A stretch of 6,548 bases of DNA, from the NCBI GenBank assembly GCA_020630835.1, contig JAHDIL010000011.1:6103-12650 (forward strand), written 5' to 3'. Positions 4,008 through 6,548 of this stretch are shown piece after piece. The notes below the pieces were generated by a model. The model made no database searches, was not told the origin of the DNA, and saw nothing but the letters and a program-made list of their open reading frames with translations. Source of the DNA: Verrucomicrobiota bacterium (GTDB taxonomy: Bacteria; Verrucomicrobiota; Verrucomicrobiia; Verrucomicrobiales; DEV007). How positions within the stretch are numbered: position 1 is the first letter of the stretch; every line of letters starts with the position of its first letter. The position numbers and the translations under genes were made by a program.

Positions 4008-6548
4008 ATGACCAAATCTACTCTTCAGGGAACTCGCGAGCCTTTGGCTATTGTTGGAATCGGATGCCGCCTCCCCGGCGGTGTGACGGGACCTGATTCG
4101 TTCTGGGAGATGATGGTGGATAAGCGCTCAGGAGTCGGGCCAGTTCCCGCTGATCGCTGGAACAAGGAACGGTGGCACCATGAGAATGTAGATATTCCGA
4201 GCAAAATGATCACCCAGCGAGGTGGTTTTATTCACGATCACGACAAATTTGACGCGCAGTTTTTCGGCATTTCCCCACGTGAGGCTCTGCGGATGGACCC
4301 GCAGCAGCGCTGGCTTCTTGAGACATCCTATGAGGCACTGGAGGACGCAGGGATCACGCCAGATTCCCTGCGCGGCTCGGATACGGCTGTTTATGTTGGC
4401 ATCGCTTCCAACGATTATGCAAATGTAGCACAGAGTGATCCGCGCAACGTTGATGTGCACACGAATTCGGGCAGCACGCTTTCCATTGCGTCTAACCGTA
4501 TCGCCTACCTCTTCGATTTTAAAGGTCCAGCCGTATCTGTCGATACGGCATGTTCTTCAGCGCTTGTCGCGATTAATCTGGCTTGTGAAACCATTTGGTC
4601 AGGACAGTCGTCTATCGCTCTCGCTGGCGGGGTGAATGCCCTACTCACGCCTGATGCGTCGATCGGATTCTCTAAGGCATCGATGCTTTCCCCATCGGGC
4701 CTCTGTTACGCCTTTGACGACCGCGCCAATGGCTATGTCCGGGGCGAGGGTGCAGGCATGTTTGTTATCAAAAAGCTTTCTGAGGCTCAGGCTGCCGGCG
4801 ATCGCATATACTGTAGCATCCGTGCCGCGGTGATCAATCAGGATGGGAATACCTCCTCTATGACGGTTCCGGGAACGGAAACGCAGGCAGAGATGCTTCG
4901 AATGGCGTATAGCCAAGCCGGTTTGGAGCCAAAACGAGTCCGCTATATGGAGGCTCATGGCACCGGCACACCTGTTGGAGATCCGATCGAAACACGCGCT
5001 CTCGGTCAGGTGCTTTCGCAAGGGCGGGACGAGGGGGACGTTTGCCTGCTGGGCTCCGTGAAAACGAACGTTGGTCACCTAGAGTCTGGATCTGGTGTTG
5101 CCGGTTTGGCAAAGGCTGCGTTGGTCCTGCATCACGGCAAAGTGCCGCCTAACTTGAATTTCAAAAACCCGAACCCGAACATCCCGTTCGATGAGTTTAA
5201 GTTGAAAGTCGTCACGGAGATGACGCCCCTGACTAAGCTTGACAATCACCCGCCAGTGGCCGCCGTGAACAGCTTCGGTTTTGGCGGGACAAATGCCCAC
5301 ATTGTGTTGGAAGCTGCGCCTGAGCCTGAAACGGCTGCCCAAGCTGCCGCGAAAGAGCCGAAAGCAGACCGCCCGGTCTTGCTGCCTCTGTCTGCCCGCA
5401 CCGATGGAGCCCTGCGCGACACGGCAGTCCGCTGGCGCCGTTTTCTGAAGGTCTCTAATGGTGATCTCTCAACCATCGCCGAGCGCGCTGGTGTCGCTCG
5501 CGATCATCACGACCAGCGTCTCGCCTTCCTCTCTGATTCAAAAGAGGGCCTGGTGCGCGAGCTGACCGAGTGGATCGCAGGGAATCCAACGGAAAATTGC
5601 CTCTCTGGCAAGCCGGAGGAGCATGTGAACCCTTTGACCTTTGTGTTCACAGGTCAGGGCGCCCAGTGGTGGGCAATGGGGCAAGACCTGATCGAGCGCG
5701 AACCTGTTTTTCGCGCCGTGTTGGAGGATCTGGATGAACATCTCAAGCCCTTGGCTGGCTGGTCGCTTATCGATGAAATGACGAAGGACGAGGAGTCTTC
5801 GCAGATCAACCGGACCAACATTGCCCAGCCGGCGATTTTCGGTCTACAAATTGCTTTGGCAGAGTTGTGGAAATCTTGGGGTATCGTGCCTGGGAAAGTT
5901 GTGGGGCACTCCGTCGGCGAAGTTGCAGCTGCCTATGTAGCTGGCGCTTACAGCATGAAAGATGCGGCGTCGATTATCTATCATCGCTCGCGCCTGCAGG
6001 ATCAGACTGGTGGCAACGGCCGGATGGTCGCGGTGGGAGTCTCTCAGGCAGAGGGTAACCGACTTATCCGCGATGCTGGTATCGAGGATAAGGTGGAAGT
6101 AGCGGTGGTGAATAGCCCCAACCTAGTCACTATCGCCGGAGACACTGAGCCTCTGGAGGCACTGATCGCCGACCTCGAGGAGCAGGGCAAGTTCGTGCGC
6201 TGGCTGCGGATCGACTATGCCTTCCACACGCATCAGATGGAGCCGATTAAGGATGAACTCTTGCAGGTGCTCAAAGACATTAAGCCGCGCGCGACGACTA
6301 TTCCGTATTTCTCAACAGTCACAGGCGGTATTTATGATGGGAGCAAGCTCGATGGCGAATACTGGTGGCAGAATGTCCGTCAAGCCGTCCTTTTCTCCCC
6401 GGCGATCTCGAATCTTATTCGCGGCGGAGAGGATAGTTTTCTAGAGGTTGGACCGCATCCGGCCCTTCAGAATCCGATCATGGAGTGTCTCTCTGAGCAG
6501 GGGCGCAAGGGCTTTTATACTCACAGTCTTAAACGGAAGACTGATGAG
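4008..6548 (+). CDS. Type I polyketide synthase, KS-AT portion (C-terminus beyond the window)
   Basis: From ATG 4008 the frame is open to the window end (847 residues). Residues 12-435 are a beta-ketoacyl synthase, which condenses the growing chain with an extender unit. It has Cys182 in DTACSSA, His317 in EAHGTGT, His357 in KTNVGHLE, and the closing NSFGFGGTNAH at 421-431. A KS-AT linker (436-542) follows. The acyltransferase (about 543-830) shows TGQGAQ at 548-553, Ser635 in GHSVGE, Arg660, His740 in YAFH and EVGPHP at 813-818; it loads the extender onto a carrier domain. The Phe in YAFH favours malonyl- over methylmalonyl-CoA (YASH), though the first Tyr is not the usual His. All visible catalytic residues are present. 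No loading domain or N-terminal docking helix precedes the KS, which fits a first or stand-alone iterative enzyme. Reductive and carrier domains would lie further right. The start lacks a strong Shine-Dalgarno; GGA at 3995-3997 is the only weak one. Confidence 0.95.
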   Translation, partial: MTKSTLQGTREPLAIVGIGCRLPGGVTGPDSFWEMMVDKRSGVGPVPADRWNKERWHHENVDIPSKMITQRGGFIHDHDKFDAQFFGISPREALRMDPQQRWLLETSYEALEDAGITPDSLRGSDTAVYVGIASNDYANVAQSDPRNVDVHTNSGSTLSIASNRIAYLFDFKGPAVSVDTACSSALVAINLACETIWSGQSSIALAGGVNALLTPDASIGFSKASMLSPSGLCYAFDDRANGYVRGEGAGMFVIKKLSEAQAAGDRIYCSIRAAVINQDGNTSSMTVPGTETQAEMLRMAYSQAGLEPKRVRYMEAHGTGTPVGDPIETRALGQVLSQGRDEGDVCLLGSVKTNVGHLESGSGVAGLAKAALVLHHGKVPPNLNFKNPNPNIPFDEFKLKVVTEMTPLTKLDNHPPVAAVNSFGFGGTNAHIVLEAAPEPETAAQAAAKEPKADRPVLLPLSARTDGALRDTAVRWRRFLKVSNGDLSTIAERAGVARDHHDQRLAFLSDSKEGLVRELTEWIAGNPTENCLSGKPEEHVNPLTFVFTGQGAQWWAMGQDLIEREPVFRAVLEDLDEHLKPLAGWSLIDEMTKDEESSQINRTNIAQPAIFGLQIALAELWKSWGIVPGKVVGHSVGEVAAAYVAGAYSMKDAASIIYHRSRLQDQTGGNGRMVAVGVSQAEGNRLIRDAGIEDKVEVAVVNSPNLVTIAGDTEPLEALIADLEEQGKFVRWLRIDYAFHTHQMEPIKDELLQVLKDIKPRATTIPYFSTVTGGIYDGSKLDGEYWWQNVRQAVLFSPAISNLIRGGEDSFLEVGPHPALQNPIMECLSEQGRKGFYTHSLKRKTDE

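Noticed and set aside
4128..4460. 110-residue minus-strand open frame
   Set aside because: It is antisense to the conserved N-terminal part of the ketosynthase, so it is a shadow frame.
4641..5078. 145-residue minus-strand open frame
   Set aside because: It lies wholly antisense to the well-supported ketosynthase domain and shows no domain pattern of its own.
1..6548. tRNA (including selC), CRISPR array, insertion sequence or Sec-machinery genes
   Set aside because: I looked for cloverleaf-like stretches, regularly spaced repeats, transposase-like frames and SelA/SelB/SelD-like proteins and found none in the window.

Overview
The window looks like chromosomal DNA of a bacterium from the PVC group, most probably a member of the Verrucomicrobiota. 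The clues are an SHD1-like domain on an exported protein, a thioredoxin-like partner of the YYxASWCPPCR type, moderate GC content and start codons without clear Shine-Dalgarno sequences. This placement is an inference; there is no rRNA or other phylogenetic marker in the window.

Layout. Positions 1-2514 hold two co-oriented minus-strand genes, 24 bp apart. The first transcribed (2514 to 817) encodes an exported solute-binding-like protein with a C-terminal von Willebrand factor A (VWA) domain and an intact metal-binding MIDAS. The second (792 to beyond the left edge) encodes a membrane-anchored, diverged paralog of its binding domain. A 347-bp gap separates them from a divergent plus-strand gene at 2862-3620. 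A 387-bp gap follows, and then a large type I polyketide synthase starts at 4008 and runs off the right edge. The 847 visible residues contain a complete ketosynthase and essentially the whole acyltransferase.

The main discovery is at 2862-3620. Read conventionally, this is a 149-residue protein that stops at TGA 3309-3311 plus a loose thioredoxin-like fragment. The two parts are in the same frame with only that one TGA between them. The TGA lies exactly where the first cysteine of a CPPC redox motif belongs, giving U-P-P-C. Starting 20 nt after it is a perfect 6-bp hairpin with a GGU loop, resembling a bacterial SECIS element. The simplest reading is a 252-residue exported selenoprotein: signal peptide, SHD1-like domain, then a thioredoxin-fold domain with selenocysteine at residue 150.

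Upstream of the polyketide synthase, 3944-3959 matches the sigma-54 promoter consensus at all but one position and has the exact GG-N10-GC spacing, so the biosynthetic gene may be under enhancer-dependent control. The three regions do not obviously form one pathway. The VWA/binding-protein pair and the selenoprotein share a divergent intergenic region, while the polyketide synthase appears to start its own transcription unit. No tRNA, rRNA, CRISPR array or mobile element was seen.
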